Of a stretch of 64,000 bases of DNA, positions 8,443 to 16,425 are shown in pieces. Origin of the DNA: an uncultured Clostridia bacterium (GTDB lineage: Bacteria; Bacillota; Clostridia; Oscillospirales; Acutalibacteraceae). The stretch spans positions 49,382 to 113,381 of the forward strand of contig CAJFTS010000044.1 in assembly GCA_904420015.1 (NCBI GenBank), read 5' to 3'. A program made the translations under genes and the position numbers. The notes under the pieces are model-generated. The model was not told the DNA's origin and searched no databases. It was given only the letters and a program-made list of their open reading frames with translations. Position 1 is the stretch's first letter, and the number at the start of each line of letters is the position of its first letter.

Positions 8443-8780
8443 TTGCTGCTCTCCAATCTTTTTTTCTCTTTTTTTGTTTCCACTACATGCCGTATGGCGG
8501 TTATGGGATGATGAAACACCATCCGCGGTCCGGAAAAACGCATGACGTCGCGGATCTTTTCCCGCATCTGCGGCTTATAGCAATGGACCTTGCAGTTGGA
8601 ACAGAAGGTCTTTGTCTCCATAAAGGGACATTTGTCGCTTCTCATTTTGGCGTATTCGTCCAACTCTGCACATTCCGGGCAAAGCCCGCGCTTGGTATGA
8701 TGCTTTTTGCGGCAGTAGAGGGCGATCATCTGGGAGACCAGGGTTTTCTCCCTCTCACGCTTATCTTCGGTGCTTTTCAT
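8439..8780 (-). CDS. ygbA: YgbA-type 'nitrous oxide-stimulated promoter' family protein
   Basis: This 113-residue Cys-rich soluble protein belongs to the YgbA_NO family, whose enterobacterial member is induced by nitric oxide through NsrR. It carries seven cysteines in the family pattern (YCRKKHH, LCPEC, KCPF, FCSNCKVHCY) and ends with the conserved region KIRDVMRFSGPRMVFHHPITAIRHV. The cysteines could bind a metal or Fe-S cluster. The gene overlaps both neighbours by 3-4 bp (exporter upstream, ECF S subunit downstream), so it is an integral part of the operon. The placement suggests a link between haem, iron and nitrosative stress. I do not recall such a gene in the streptococcal operon. Confidence 0.8.
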   Translation of the reverse strand: MKSTEDKREREKTLVSQMIALYCRKKHHTKRGLCPECAELDEYAKMRSDKCPFMETKTFCSNCKVHCYKPQMREKIRDVMRFSGPRMVFHHPITAIRHVVETKKEKKRLESSK

Positions 8781-10438
8781 CAGCTCATCCTCCCGTGTTC
8801 CACCGAATAGACGGTATCGGCGATGCGCATGGTAGACTGTCGATGCGAGACCAGAACCACCGTCTTTCCGTCCCGCTCCTCCCGCAGCGATTTTAAGATT
8901 ACCGCTTCATTAAGGCTGTCGAGATTGCTGGTGGGCTCGTCCAAAAGCAGAAAGGGTGCGTTATGCAGGAAAGCCCGCGCCAGACCCAGCCGCTGCCGCT
9001 CCCCGCCGGAGAGGGTGTCGCCCAGTTCTCCAACCGGCGTGTCGTAGCCTTTGGGCAGGCTCATAATGAAGGTATGCACCGACGCCTTTTTGCATGCCGC
9101 CTCCAGCTCCTCCTGAGTAGCGTCCAGCTTGGCAATCCGCAGGTTGTTGGCAATGCTGTCGTGGAACAGGTGGGTCTCCTGGGTGACAAAGCTCTCCATC
9201 CGGCGCAGGTTATCGGTATTAATCTGATCGACCGGGGTGTCCGAGAGGCAAACCTCCCCTTTCTGCACCCGCCAAAAACGCATCAGCAGCTTGAGCAGGG
9301 TGGATTTTCCGCTGCCGCTGCGGCCGACGATGCCCACCACCGAATGCTGCGGAATTTGCACGGAGATATCCGACAGAATGGTTTCGTTCCCATAGGAAAA
9401 GGTCACATGAGAGGCGCTGGCGCCGGTAAAGGAAACCTCCGGCTTACCGCTGACCTCTTCCACCGCCGGTGCTTCGTCCAGGATATCCAGCACCCGGCCG
9501 CCTGCGGCAAAGGTATTTTGCAAGGTGCTGCCCAGGTTTGCCAGCGCAACCACCGGACCAAAGGAGCTCATCAAGGCGAGAACCGGAATGAGGACTCCGT
9601 CAAACCCAACCGCACCGCTTTGATAGAGGACGCCGCCCAAAAAGAGCATCGCCACGTCGAACAGCAGGATGACCGTATTGGTGACCGCCATGTTGCGTCC
9701 GCCCCTGCGCTTCATCCGTTCTTCGTCGGCGGAAAGGTCGTCCGTTCTCCGGTTCATCTCCTCAAGCCGTTTCTTTCCCATGTGGTACTGAATGGTTTCC
9801 GGCAATCCGCGCAGGCTGTCGAGGACAAAGCTGCTCAGATCGCCGGACTTGGTGCGAAAATTCATGCCGTCCTCTCCGCTTAGCTTGGAGGTCACCACCG
9901 GAATCACCACGCCTACGACCAGATAGGCGGCCAAGGCCAAAACTCCCAGGCCCCAGTGATAGCTGCCGATAAACAAGCACAGCAGAATGGAAAACAAAAA
10001 GGCAATGGCCGAAGGGGAAATGGTATGGGCGTAAAAGACCTCCAGCAGCTCGATGTCCGAGGTGATGACGGAAATCAGGTTGCCCTTGTCCTTGCCCTCC
10101 AGCTTGGCCGGACAGAGCCGGCGCAGGGCTTCAAAGACCTTGTCGCGGATCAGCGCCAGGAGCTTAAACGCAATAAAATGGTTGCAGGCTTGCTCGGCAT
10201 AACGAAGCAGGCCGCGCACCAGTGCAAACACGGCGAGACAGACAAAGGCCGCCGTCATGGTGACCGGAACCGAATAGTCAAGCAGCCCCAGCACCGCAAA
10301 GCCGCCGAACACCGTCAGGAAGGCGGCGCAAAGATGGCCGACCAATCCCATAAAAATCGCCAGCGCCATATATCCGGCCAAGGGCTTAACCAGCCCGATG
10401 AGCCGCGCCATAATGGCGAGATTGCTTCGTTTTTTCAT
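8780..10438 (-). CDS. ABC half-exporter, CydC-like (SiaE position)
   Basis: A 552-residue fusion of a six-helix exporter membrane domain (about 1-310) and an ABC ATPase domain with Walker A GRSGSGKST, signature LSGGERQRLGLARA, Walker B FLLLDEPTSNLD and the switch histidine VSHR. Together with the preceding gene it would form a heterodimer of the CydDC type, a class linked to export of thiols or to haem handling. The start chosen is the ATG at 10438, overlapping the stop of the first half-exporter (ATGA) behind AAGGAGG; a longer frame exists but is unnecessary. In S. pyogenes two ABC genes occupy the same place between siaABC and the ECF genes. Confidence 0.85.
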   Translation of the reverse strand: MKKRSNLAIMARLIGLVKPLAGYMALAIFMGLVGHLCAAFLTVFGGFAVLGLLDYSVPVTMTAAFVCLAVFALVRGLLRYAEQACNHFIAFKLLALIRDKVFEALRRLCPAKLEGKDKGNLISVITSDIELLEVFYAHTISPSAIAFLFSILLCLFIGSYHWGLGVLALAAYLVVGVVIPVVTSKLSGEDGMNFRTKSGDLSSFVLDSLRGLPETIQYHMGKKRLEEMNRRTDDLSADEERMKRRGGRNMAVTNTVILLFDVAMLFLGGVLYQSGAVGFDGVLIPVLALMSSFGPVVALANLGSTLQNTFAAGGRVLDILDEAPAVEEVSGKPEVSFTGASASHVTFSYGNETILSDISVQIPQHSVVGIVGRSGSGKSTLLKLLMRFWRVQKGEVCLSDTPVDQINTDNLRRMESFVTQETHLFHDSIANNLRIAKLDATQEELEAACKKASVHTFIMSLPKGYDTPVGELGDTLSGGERQRLGLARAFLHNAPFLLLDEPTSNLDSLNEAVILKSLREERDGKTVVLVSHRQSTMRIADTVYSVEHGRMS

Positions 10439-12174
10439 CAGAGCGCCTCCTTCGCGTATTGCTCCAAACTTTGCTGGGCCGTCCAAAGCGCGGCATACGG
10501 GCCGGCATGGGTAAGAAGCTCTTCATGCGTCCCCTCTTCGGCAATTGCGCCGTCCTCGAGCACATAAATAAAATCGGCATTCACCACATTGGCAAGGCGG
10601 TGAGAAATAAGAAGGACGGTTTTGGTCTCCGCCAGCTTATGAATCTGCTCCATAATGTCGTTTTCGCTCTCCACGTCGATGTTGGAGGTCGCCTCATCGA
10701 AAAGATAAACCGGGCTGTCGTGTAAAAGCGCCCGGGCGAGGGCCAAGCGTTGACATTGCCCGCCGGAAAGGTTGGAAGCCTTTTCTGCAAGGGGGGTATC
10801 CAGCCCCTGTTCCCCGCGCAGAAAATCGGCGAGCTTGGTTTGCTCAAGCACCGCCCAGAGCTCCTGGTCGGAGGCGTTGGGCTTCCCCATAAGCAGATTG
10901 TCGCGCACGGTCCCTTTGAACAGATAACTGTTGTGGCTGATATAGGTCAGATGCATCATCAGGCTGTCCTCATAGACATCCGTCAGCTCTACGCCGCCGA
11001 TGGCGACCGAGCCGGTGTATCCTTTGTTGCGCCCCATAAGGATGGAAGCAATGGTGGACTTGCCGCAGCCGCTCTCCCCTACCAGTGCGGTAAAGCTGCC
11101 CTGCGGGAAGCGCAGATTCACCCCATGCAGGATCTCCCGGTCGGGCTCATAAGAAAAATGCAGGTCCCGGCAGACGATGTCGCAGACGGCCGGAAGGCTT
11201 TCCTGGATCTCCTTCTCCTCCTCCGGCAGATCCAACAGCCTAAAGATTTTATCGCTGGCAGCCATACCGTTCATCGCGATGTGAAAAAAGCTGCCCAACT
11301 GCCGCATCGGGATGAAGAAATCCGCGGCAAGCAGGATAATTAACAAGCATCCGGCCAGGGTAACGCCGCCGGAAGCATACTGGGTAACCGCCAGAATAAT
11401 CCCCAGCGCCGCACCGCCGTAGGCTACCAAATCCATGATGGTGATGGAATTGAGCTGCATGGTCAGCACCTTCATGGTAATCTTGCGGAATTTTTCCGCT
11501 TCCACATCCATCTCATCTTTTTTAAATGCATCCGCCTGGTAAATTTTTAAGGTCGTCAGACCTTGCAGGTTCTCCAGGAAGGTGTCACCCAGCGCCGTAT
11601 ACTGTCCCCAATATTTGGAGAGCAGCTTTTTCGCCCAGGTCTGTACCGCCGCGATGGCGATGGGAATGAGCGGTACGCAGATCAAAAGCACCACTGCGGA
11701 GAGAAAATTGACAAAGCTCAGCACCACAAACAAGGTCAGCGGCGCGAGCATGCTGTAGAAAAATTGGGGCAGATAGGCGCCGAAATAGGTCTCCAGCTGG
11801 TCTACCCCCTCGACCGCCACCTGCACCACCTCCGAGGTTTTCACCTGCTCGCGGTAGGAGGAACCCAGCCGAAGGAGCTTTTTGTAGATCAGCTCCCGCA
11901 GCGTCCTTTTCACCGCCTTGGAGGAAAGATACCCCATACGGCTGGCTCCCGTGGTGCAAAGCAGCCGCACAAGGATGGATACCAGGGCGACCGCCGCCAC
12001 CGTCAAAAAGCTGCTCATGTCCGCCGTTTTGTTGAGCAGACCTTGCAGCAGCATAGTGACGCTGAACATCATGGCGATGTTCGCCGCTAAGGAACACCAC
12101 TGCAACACCACGTTGCAGGCGATGTACTTTTTGCTCTCGCTGACCGTTGCGATCAGCCGTTTGTTAATCATCAT
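10438..12174 (-). CDS. ABC half-exporter, CydD-like (SiaD position)
   Basis: A 578-residue ABC exporter subunit with six membrane helices in the first 310 residues. The C-terminal ATPase has Walker A GESGCGKST, signature LSGGQCQRLALARA, Walker B VYLFDEATSNID and switch histidine ISHR. Partner of the following half-exporter. The start ATG-ATG-ATT-AAC at 12174 lies inside the 3' end of a 46-codon upstream gene, so its translation is probably coupled to that microprotein. Role inferred from context: moving haem, a haem product or a thiol across the membrane, or supporting the haem importer. Direction and cargo cannot be read from sequence. Confidence 0.85.
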   Translation of the reverse strand: MMINKRLIATVSESKKYIACNVVLQWCSLAANIAMMFSVTMLLQGLLNKTADMSSFLTVAAVALVSILVRLLCTTGASRMGYLSSKAVKRTLRELIYKKLLRLGSSYREQVKTSEVVQVAVEGVDQLETYFGAYLPQFFYSMLAPLTLFVVLSFVNFLSAVVLLICVPLIPIAIAAVQTWAKKLLSKYWGQYTALGDTFLENLQGLTTLKIYQADAFKKDEMDVEAEKFRKITMKVLTMQLNSITIMDLVAYGGAALGIILAVTQYASGGVTLAGCLLIILLAADFFIPMRQLGSFFHIAMNGMAASDKIFRLLDLPEEEKEIQESLPAVCDIVCRDLHFSYEPDREILHGVNLRFPQGSFTALVGESGCGKSTIASILMGRNKGYTGSVAIGGVELTDVYEDSLMMHLTYISHNSYLFKGTVRDNLLMGKPNASDQELWAVLEQTKLADFLRGEQGLDTPLAEKASNLSGGQCQRLALARALLHDSPVYLFDEATSNIDVESENDIMEQIHKLAETKTVLLISHRLANVVNADFIYVLEDGAIAEEGTHEELLTHAGPYAALWTAQQSLEQYAKEAL

Positions 12175-12304
12175 GATTTTTTCCGCCTTTAAAAAGATTT
12201 CTCATAACCGCCTTGACCCCGGAACAAAAGGCGAGTATTGCCGCCGCGAAGGCGAGGGATATGAGCTCACTTCCAAGAAACCGCATCGTGTCGTACACCT
12301 GCAT
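12164..12304 (-). CDS. 46-residue single-span membrane microprotein
   Basis: A short gene: ATG at 12304 behind an AAGGGAG site six bases upstream, and stop TAA at 12164, so it overlaps the start of the ABC exporter gene by 11 bp. The protein begins MQVYDTMRFLGSELISL, has one hydrophobic helix (about residues 10-30) and a basic tail KAVMRNLFKGGKNHDD. The tight coupling and membrane helix suggest a small regulatory or assembly partner of the exporter, comparable in position to small subunits of transporters. I do not recognise a family, and size alone makes the call less certain. Confidence 0.6.
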   Translation of the reverse strand: MQVYDTMRFLGSELISLAFAAAILAFCSGVKAVMRNLFKGGKNHDD

Positions 12305-12337
12305 ATCCGCTCCCTTCTATTTCCAGGCTCCGCTGGG

Positions 12338-12709
12338 TTATTTGCTCTGCCTTTCCGCCAGGTTCTTCAGCGCCTGGTAGCTTTCCGGGCTGACGGCATG
12401 CTCCATCTGACAGGCGTCTCTGTCGGCGGTCTTTTTGTCCACGCCAAGCCCTTCGAGCAGGCTTTGAAAGGTTTGATGCCGCTCGTAGGTGGCTTTGGCA
12501 ATCGACTGCCCGGTTTGGGTCAGATGTATCTCATGTCCTCCATCCATAAACAGATAGCCTTCCTCTTCCAAGCCCTTGAGTGCAATGGAGACCGTCGGCC
12601 TCGAAACGTTGAGCTCTTCCGCCAAGTCCACACCTCTGGCAGAACCACTTCGCCGCTGCAAAATATAGATGGCCTTCAAATAATCCTCCACGGTTTTTCT
12701 CTGCTTCAT
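12338..12709 (-). CDS. DtxR/MntR-family metal-dependent repressor
   Basis: A 123-residue short-form DtxR/IdeR/MntR protein without the C-terminal SH3-like domain. The N-terminal winged helix (TVEDYLKAIYIL, then VDLAEELNVSRPTVSIALKGLEEEGYL) is followed by the dimerisation/metal-binding helix with ERHQTF and DACQMEHAVS, the usual positions of His, Cys/Glu and His ligands. It senses Fe2+ or Mn2+ and represses uptake genes. It sits in the middle of the haem operon between the haem ATPase gene and the exporter unit, so it probably controls the locus it belongs to. A promoterless 70-bp gap with a hairpin precedes it. Confidence 0.85.
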   Translation of the reverse strand: MKQRKTVEDYLKAIYILQRRSGSARGVDLAEELNVSRPTVSIALKGLEEEGYLFMDGGHEIHLTQTGQSIAKATYERHQTFQSLLEGLGVDKKTADRDACQMEHAVSPESYQALKNLAERQSK

Positions 12710-12746
12710 CTGACTGAATAAGCCTCCCTTCTATCCGCTTACGGAT

Positions 12747-12772
12747 GGAAGCGTTTTTGCAAAAACGCTTCC
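12747..12772 (-). terminator. Intra-operon hairpin between haem ATPase and dtxR genes
   Basis: A perfect stem GGAAGCGTTTTT-GC-AAAAACGCTTCC lies in the 70-bp gap. There is no clean T tract after it on the minus strand (GGATAGAAG), so it more likely attenuates or stabilises mRNA than ends it. Confidence 0.4.
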
Positions 12773-12779
12773 TTTCCTT

Positions 12780-13556
12780 CTAAACCGGCAAGATAAACGG
12801 CTTGCCGTCCACGCTTTTGATGGTCAGATCCACGTCGTAAACCGATTGCACCAGGTCGGAAGTAATCACCTGCTCAGGCAGGCCGTGGCTGATGATTTTC
12901 CCGTCCTTCATGGCAATGATCTCATCGCTGTAATAGAGAGACTGGTTGATGTCGTGGAGCACCATCACAATGGTGATCCCGTATTCCCGGTTGAGCCGAC
13001 GGATCAGCTTGAGAATTTGCAGCTGATAACGGATGTCCAAATAGGTGGTCGGCTCATCCAAAAACAATATTTTGGTGTCCTGGGCCAGCGCCATAGCGAT
13101 CCAGACCCGCTGCTTCTGCCCGCCCGAAAGCTCCGAAACGGGCTTGTCCTTGTGCTTGGCGGTATGGGTAATCTCCATAGCCCACCTAACCTTTTCCTCG
13201 TCCTCCTTGGCATCCGGGGACAGCCCCATGGTGTGGTAGGGGGTCCTCCCATAGGAAACCAGCTTTTCTACCGTCAGATCCACCGGCGCGGTGTTATACT
13301 GGTGGACGATGGCCACCTGCTTGGCGTAATCTTTCAGGCGCAGCTGCTCAATATTGCGGTCCTGTAAATAGATTTCGCCTGTATCCGGCTTGAGGTTTTT
13401 GGTCATCAAGTTAAACAGGGTGGATTTCCCACAGCCGTTGGCGCCGATGAGCGTGGTAATGGTCCCCTCATGCAGCGTCAGGCTCAAGGAATTGAGCACC
13501 TGCTGTTTGCCATAGGCAAAGGAAAGGTCTTTCACAGCAAAGATATCATTGGCCAT
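12780..13556 (-). CDS. Haem/siderophore ABC importer ATPase (SiaC/FecE type)
   Basis: A 258-residue ATPase of the FecE/HmuV family that powers uptake of haem or ferric siderophore. Walker A GANGCGKST, signature LSGGQKQRVWIAMA, Walker B ILFLDEPTTYLD and switch HDIN are all present. The start overlaps the permease gene by 11 bp. Together with the next two upstream genes it makes a complete importer whose binding protein is of the haem-specific IsdE type, so haem is the expected substrate. Confidence 0.9.
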   Translation of the reverse strand: MANDIFAVKDLSFAYGKQQVLNSLSLTLHEGTITTLIGANGCGKSTLFNLMTKNLKPDTGEIYLQDRNIEQLRLKDYAKQVAIVHQYNTAPVDLTVEKLVSYGRTPYHTMGLSPDAKEDEEKVRWAMEITHTAKHKDKPVSELSGGQKQRVWIAMALAQDTKILFLDEPTTYLDIRYQLQILKLIRRLNREYGITIVMVLHDINQSLYYSDEIIAMKDGKIISHGLPEQVITSDLVQSVYDVDLTIKSVDGKPFILPV

Positions 13557-14538
13557 AGCTTTGTCTCGACCTCCTCAAAAGCAGGATAAAGAAGGGACCG
13601 CCCACAACCGACATGATGATGGACGCGCTGATTTCATAGGGAGCGGCGATGGTGCGTCCCACCGTATCCGCCAGCAGCAGCGTAAAGGCGCCCAATATAA
13701 TGGTATAGGGGATCAGCACCTTATGGTTGCTGCCCACCAAAAGACGGGCGATATGGGGAACGATTAGGCCGAGGAAGCTGATGGGACCGATGACGGCGGT
13801 GGAAATACCCGCCAGCAAAACCGCGATCACCGATATGACGATCCGGCTGCGGGTGACGTTCACCCCCAGCGACCGGGCGGTTTTATCCTCGAGCGCCAGC
13901 AGATTGCACGAACCGGCGACAAAGAAGGAAGCCGCCAGTCCGACGACTACATACCAAAGCAGCGTGCTGAAATCATCCCAGGTTTTCATGGTGATGTTGG
14001 CGTTGACAATGCTGGCCACACCGGAATAGTTGCTGCCGGTGCCGGAATTGAACGCGCTCATAATGCCGGTAAACATGGCGTTGACCGCCACGCCCACCAA
14101 TATGATGCGCAGCGGCGACAGCCCGCCCTTCCAGGAAAGGCTGTACACCAGTAAAAAAGCGACCATGCCGCCTAAAAAGGCGAAGAAGGGAGTAAAAAAG
14201 TAGAGAGCCGGGAAAAAGGCGGTAATCAGCACCGCCGCCAGGCTTGCACCGGAGCTGATGCCGATGATGCCCGGGTCCGCCAGGGGGTTTTTCATCACCG
14301 CCTGCAGCAGGACGCCGGAGACCGCAGTTGCCGCACCGCCGAGCATCGCGATGAAAATGCGGGGAAACCGCAGGTCGAAAACGGTCGCAACGTTCTCAAT
14401 ATACTCGATAAACAGTCCTTTGAACAGTTCCAAAGGCGTCACCTTTAGACTACCTGTATTTACCGCAAACAGGAACAAAAGCAACAGTGCCGCCGCTGTA
14501 ACAGCAAAGGAAAGGATCTTTTTTCTTCTGCTCACCAT
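13546..14538 (-). CDS. isdF: Haem ABC importer permease (SiaB/IsdF, FecCD family)
   Basis: A 330-residue FecCD-family permease with about ten membrane helices. Family landmarks include FDLRFPRIFIAMLGGAATAVSGVLLQAVMKNPLADPGIIGISSGA, the GPISFLGLIVPHIARLLVG segment, and a C-terminal IGGPFF-like motif (VVGGPFFILLLRR). It forms the membrane channel for the binding protein encoded upstream. The ATG at 14538 follows CAAGGAGG. The last codons overlap the ATPase gene. Confidence 0.9.
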   Translation of the reverse strand: MVSRRKKILSFAVTAAALLLLFLFAVNTGSLKVTPLELFKGLFIEYIENVATVFDLRFPRIFIAMLGGAATAVSGVLLQAVMKNPLADPGIIGISSGASLAAVLITAFFPALYFFTPFFAFLGGMVAFLLVYSLSWKGGLSPLRIILVGVAVNAMFTGIMSAFNSGTGSNYSGVASIVNANITMKTWDDFSTLLWYVVVGLAASFFVAGSCNLLALEDKTARSLGVNVTRSRIVISVIAVLLAGISTAVIGPISFLGLIVPHIARLLVGSNHKVLIPYTIILGAFTLLLADTVGRTIAAPYEISASIIMSVVGGPFFILLLRRSRQSYGQ

Positions 14539-14598
14539 AAGCAGTCCTCCTTGCGAAGGCGGCCGGGTATCCCAGACAGGAGCCCGGCCGCCTTATGT

Positions 14599-15495
14599 TT
14601 AGGATGCTTCGCCGTACAGCATCGGCTGCAATTCCTCGAGCGCTTCGGGATAGTTGAACTTTGCGCTCATGCCGAATTTATCGTAGGACAGGTCGTATAC
14701 CTTCCCCTCCTGCACCGCGCGAAAATGCTTCCAGATGTCGTTGGTTTCAAATTCGTCCGCGAACATCTCCATAACCTGATCGGGCAGCGCGTGGGCCGCC
14801 CGCAGGATGATGTCCGGGTCCTTCGTCTGCATATCCTCGGTGTTGGCGGTGAGAAACTCCTGGTCGGTGCCCTCGTAAACGTTGATACCGCCCGCCAGCC
14901 GCACGAGACTGCCCACATAGCTGTTTTCGGTCGCCACGATGTAAGAACCGGGCAACCCCATCAGCACCAGCACTCGGGGCGATTCCTTGCCGACGTTTTT
15001 CTGCTTATACTCCTCCATAAAGGCGTTGAACTCGTCCACCAATGCCTGCGCCTGCTCCTGGCGATGAAACCTTTCGCCAAGCCCTTCGATGGAGGCATAT
15101 ATTCCTTCCACACTCTTGAGGTTGAGGAAGAGGGAATTGACGCCGATGGAGGCGTATTTCGGCTGCAGGTCGCTTTGCAGGCTGCTGGGAGAAAGGACAT
15201 AGTCCGGATTCAGGGATTTGAGAATCTCCAGGTCCGGAGACATAGCCGTTCCTACCTGGGTTACGTCGCTGTACCGTTCCGGGATGGGGCTCAAAGTGGA
15301 AGAGGACACACCGACCAGATCCAGCTCCAGCTTGTCGCAGATATCCACCGTCGCCGGCGATGTGGCCACAATCCGAAGATTGTCGGTATCCACCGTGCCG
15401 TTGGCAGCCACATCCGGGTGCTGGTCGACGCAGCCGGCCAAAGACACCGCCAGGACCGCCGCCAGACAACCGGCCCATATACGTTTGCGTTTCAT
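14599..15495 (-). CDS. isdE: IsdE/SiaA-type haem-binding lipoprotein
   Basis: A 298-residue lipoprotein (lipobox LAGC, Cys22) that receives haem from surface proteins and hands it to the permease. The C-terminal lobe closely follows staphylococcal IsdE as I recall it: VLVLMGLPGSYIVATENSYVG, DPDIILRAAHALPD, and TNDIWKHFRAVQEGKVYDL. The IsdE axial haem ligands, Met78 and His229, correspond to Met85 (in GTAMSPD) and His235 (in RAAHALP) here. This makes haem, rather than siderophore, the likely cargo. It lies 15 bp after the Shp-like gene. Confidence 0.9.
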   Translation of the reverse strand: MKRKRIWAGCLAAVLAVSLAGCVDQHPDVAANGTVDTDNLRIVATSPATVDICDKLELDLVGVSSSTLSPIPERYSDVTQVGTAMSPDLEILKSLNPDYVLSPSSLQSDLQPKYASIGVNSLFLNLKSVEGIYASIEGLGERFHRQEQAQALVDEFNAFMEEYKQKNVGKESPRVLVLMGLPGSYIVATENSYVGSLVRLAGGINVYEGTDQEFLTANTEDMQTKDPDIILRAAHALPDQVMEMFADEFETNDIWKHFRAVQEGKVYDLSYDKFGMSAKFNYPEALEELQPMLYGEAS

Positions 15496-15510
15496 TTTTC
15501 ATCCGCCTCC

Positions 15511-16422
15511 TTATTTCTTTTTCTTAAAGAAGCAGAAATACCACACACAGCCGCCTGCCGCCAGCAAAACCACGATCGCGCCGATGACCCAGGCAACCAC
15601 CGCGCCGGAGCCGGAGCTTCCTTCCTCCTGGGCCGGCGCCTCGCTCACCCGATTGCCGGATGCGTCGAATTCCTGCAAGCCGGCTGCAGAGGCCGGCGAA
15701 GAGGAGGTGGACGACGAGGAAGCCGGTGTACTGCTGGTCGCCTGGGAAGAGGTGTGAGTCGAAGAAGAAACGGATGCCGGCTGCGAAGAGGCCGTCTCAG
15801 GCTCTGAGTTCTCAGACTGTGAAGAGGCGGCGGGCTGCGTATCCGCCGGCTCAACGACCGGGTCCTGGGCGGGCTGCTCATTCACCGTAACGCTGGTGAC
15901 AAAGTCGCCGGAGCCGGATTGAAGATTGCCGACGGTGATGTAGAAGATCACCATGCGTCCCATGGGAACCACATACATATTGCAGCGGATGATCGCGTTT
16001 TCACTGGGGACCTGCATACGGAAGTCCGCCGTATTGTTGGTATAATCCTCCTGCATCCGCGTGGAGGAAACCGGCGTAAAGGTACCGTTTTGGTTTGCAT
16101 CCACCTGAAACTGCGGATCCTCAATGTTATCCATCAGCTTTAACCGAACGGTGACAAAGGTATTTCCAGAAGGATCCACTTCCACAAGCGCCTGTTTGTG
16201 GGTGGCGCTGTCCGTCATGGACTGCCCCAGCACGGCGGAGCCTTCTCCGCCGGAATCTTCGATAAATCCCATAGTAGGATGCTTGTAATGCGGCGTCGCT
16301 GTGGCCAGATAGATTCCGTTAGATGCGGCTAACACCGGTACAGAAGCGATGCTCGCCACGAGAGCGAGCATCACAACCATACTGCACAGCGCCCGGACTA
16401 GCTTAGATGCAGTATATACCAT
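15511..16422 (-). CDS. shp: Shp-type cell-surface haem-binding protein
   Basis: A 303-residue protein with a signal peptide (about 1-33), an Shp haem-binding domain (about 35-182), a Ser/Thr/Pro/Glu-rich spacer (190-268), one membrane helix (about 274-296) and a KKKK tail. The domain tracks streptococcal Shp as I recall it: YKHPTMGFIEDSGGEGSAVLGQSM and the later IIRCNMYVVPMGRMVIFYI. The bis-methionine haem ligands of Shp, Met66 and Met153, correspond to Met69 and Met154 here. Shp takes haem from Shr and passes it to the binding lipoprotein. The gene lies 3 bp after the NEAT protein gene and 15 bp before isdE, matching the streptococcal order. Confidence 0.88.
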   Translation of the reverse strand: MVYTASKLVRALCSMVVMLALVASIASVPVLAASNGIYLATATPHYKHPTMGFIEDSGGEGSAVLGQSMTDSATHKQALVEVDPSGNTFVTVRLKLMDNIEDPQFQVDANQNGTFTPVSSTRMQEDYTNNTADFRMQVPSENAIIRCNMYVVPMGRMVIFYITVGNLQSGSGDFVTSVTVNEQPAQDPVVEPADTQPAASSQSENSEPETASSQPASVSSSTHTSSQATSSTPASSSSTSSSPASAAGLQEFDASGNRVSEAPAQEEGSSGSGAVVAWVIGAIVVLLAAGGCVWYFCFFKKKK

Positions 16423-16425
16423 GTC

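Noticed and set aside
8963..9883. 306-codon plus-strand frame opposite the CydC-like gene
   Set aside because: Antisense shadow of an ABC exporter with intact motifs.
14551..15807. 418-codon plus-strand frame opposite isdE and shp
   Set aside because: Antisense shadow of two recognised genes; Arg/His-rich, no motif.
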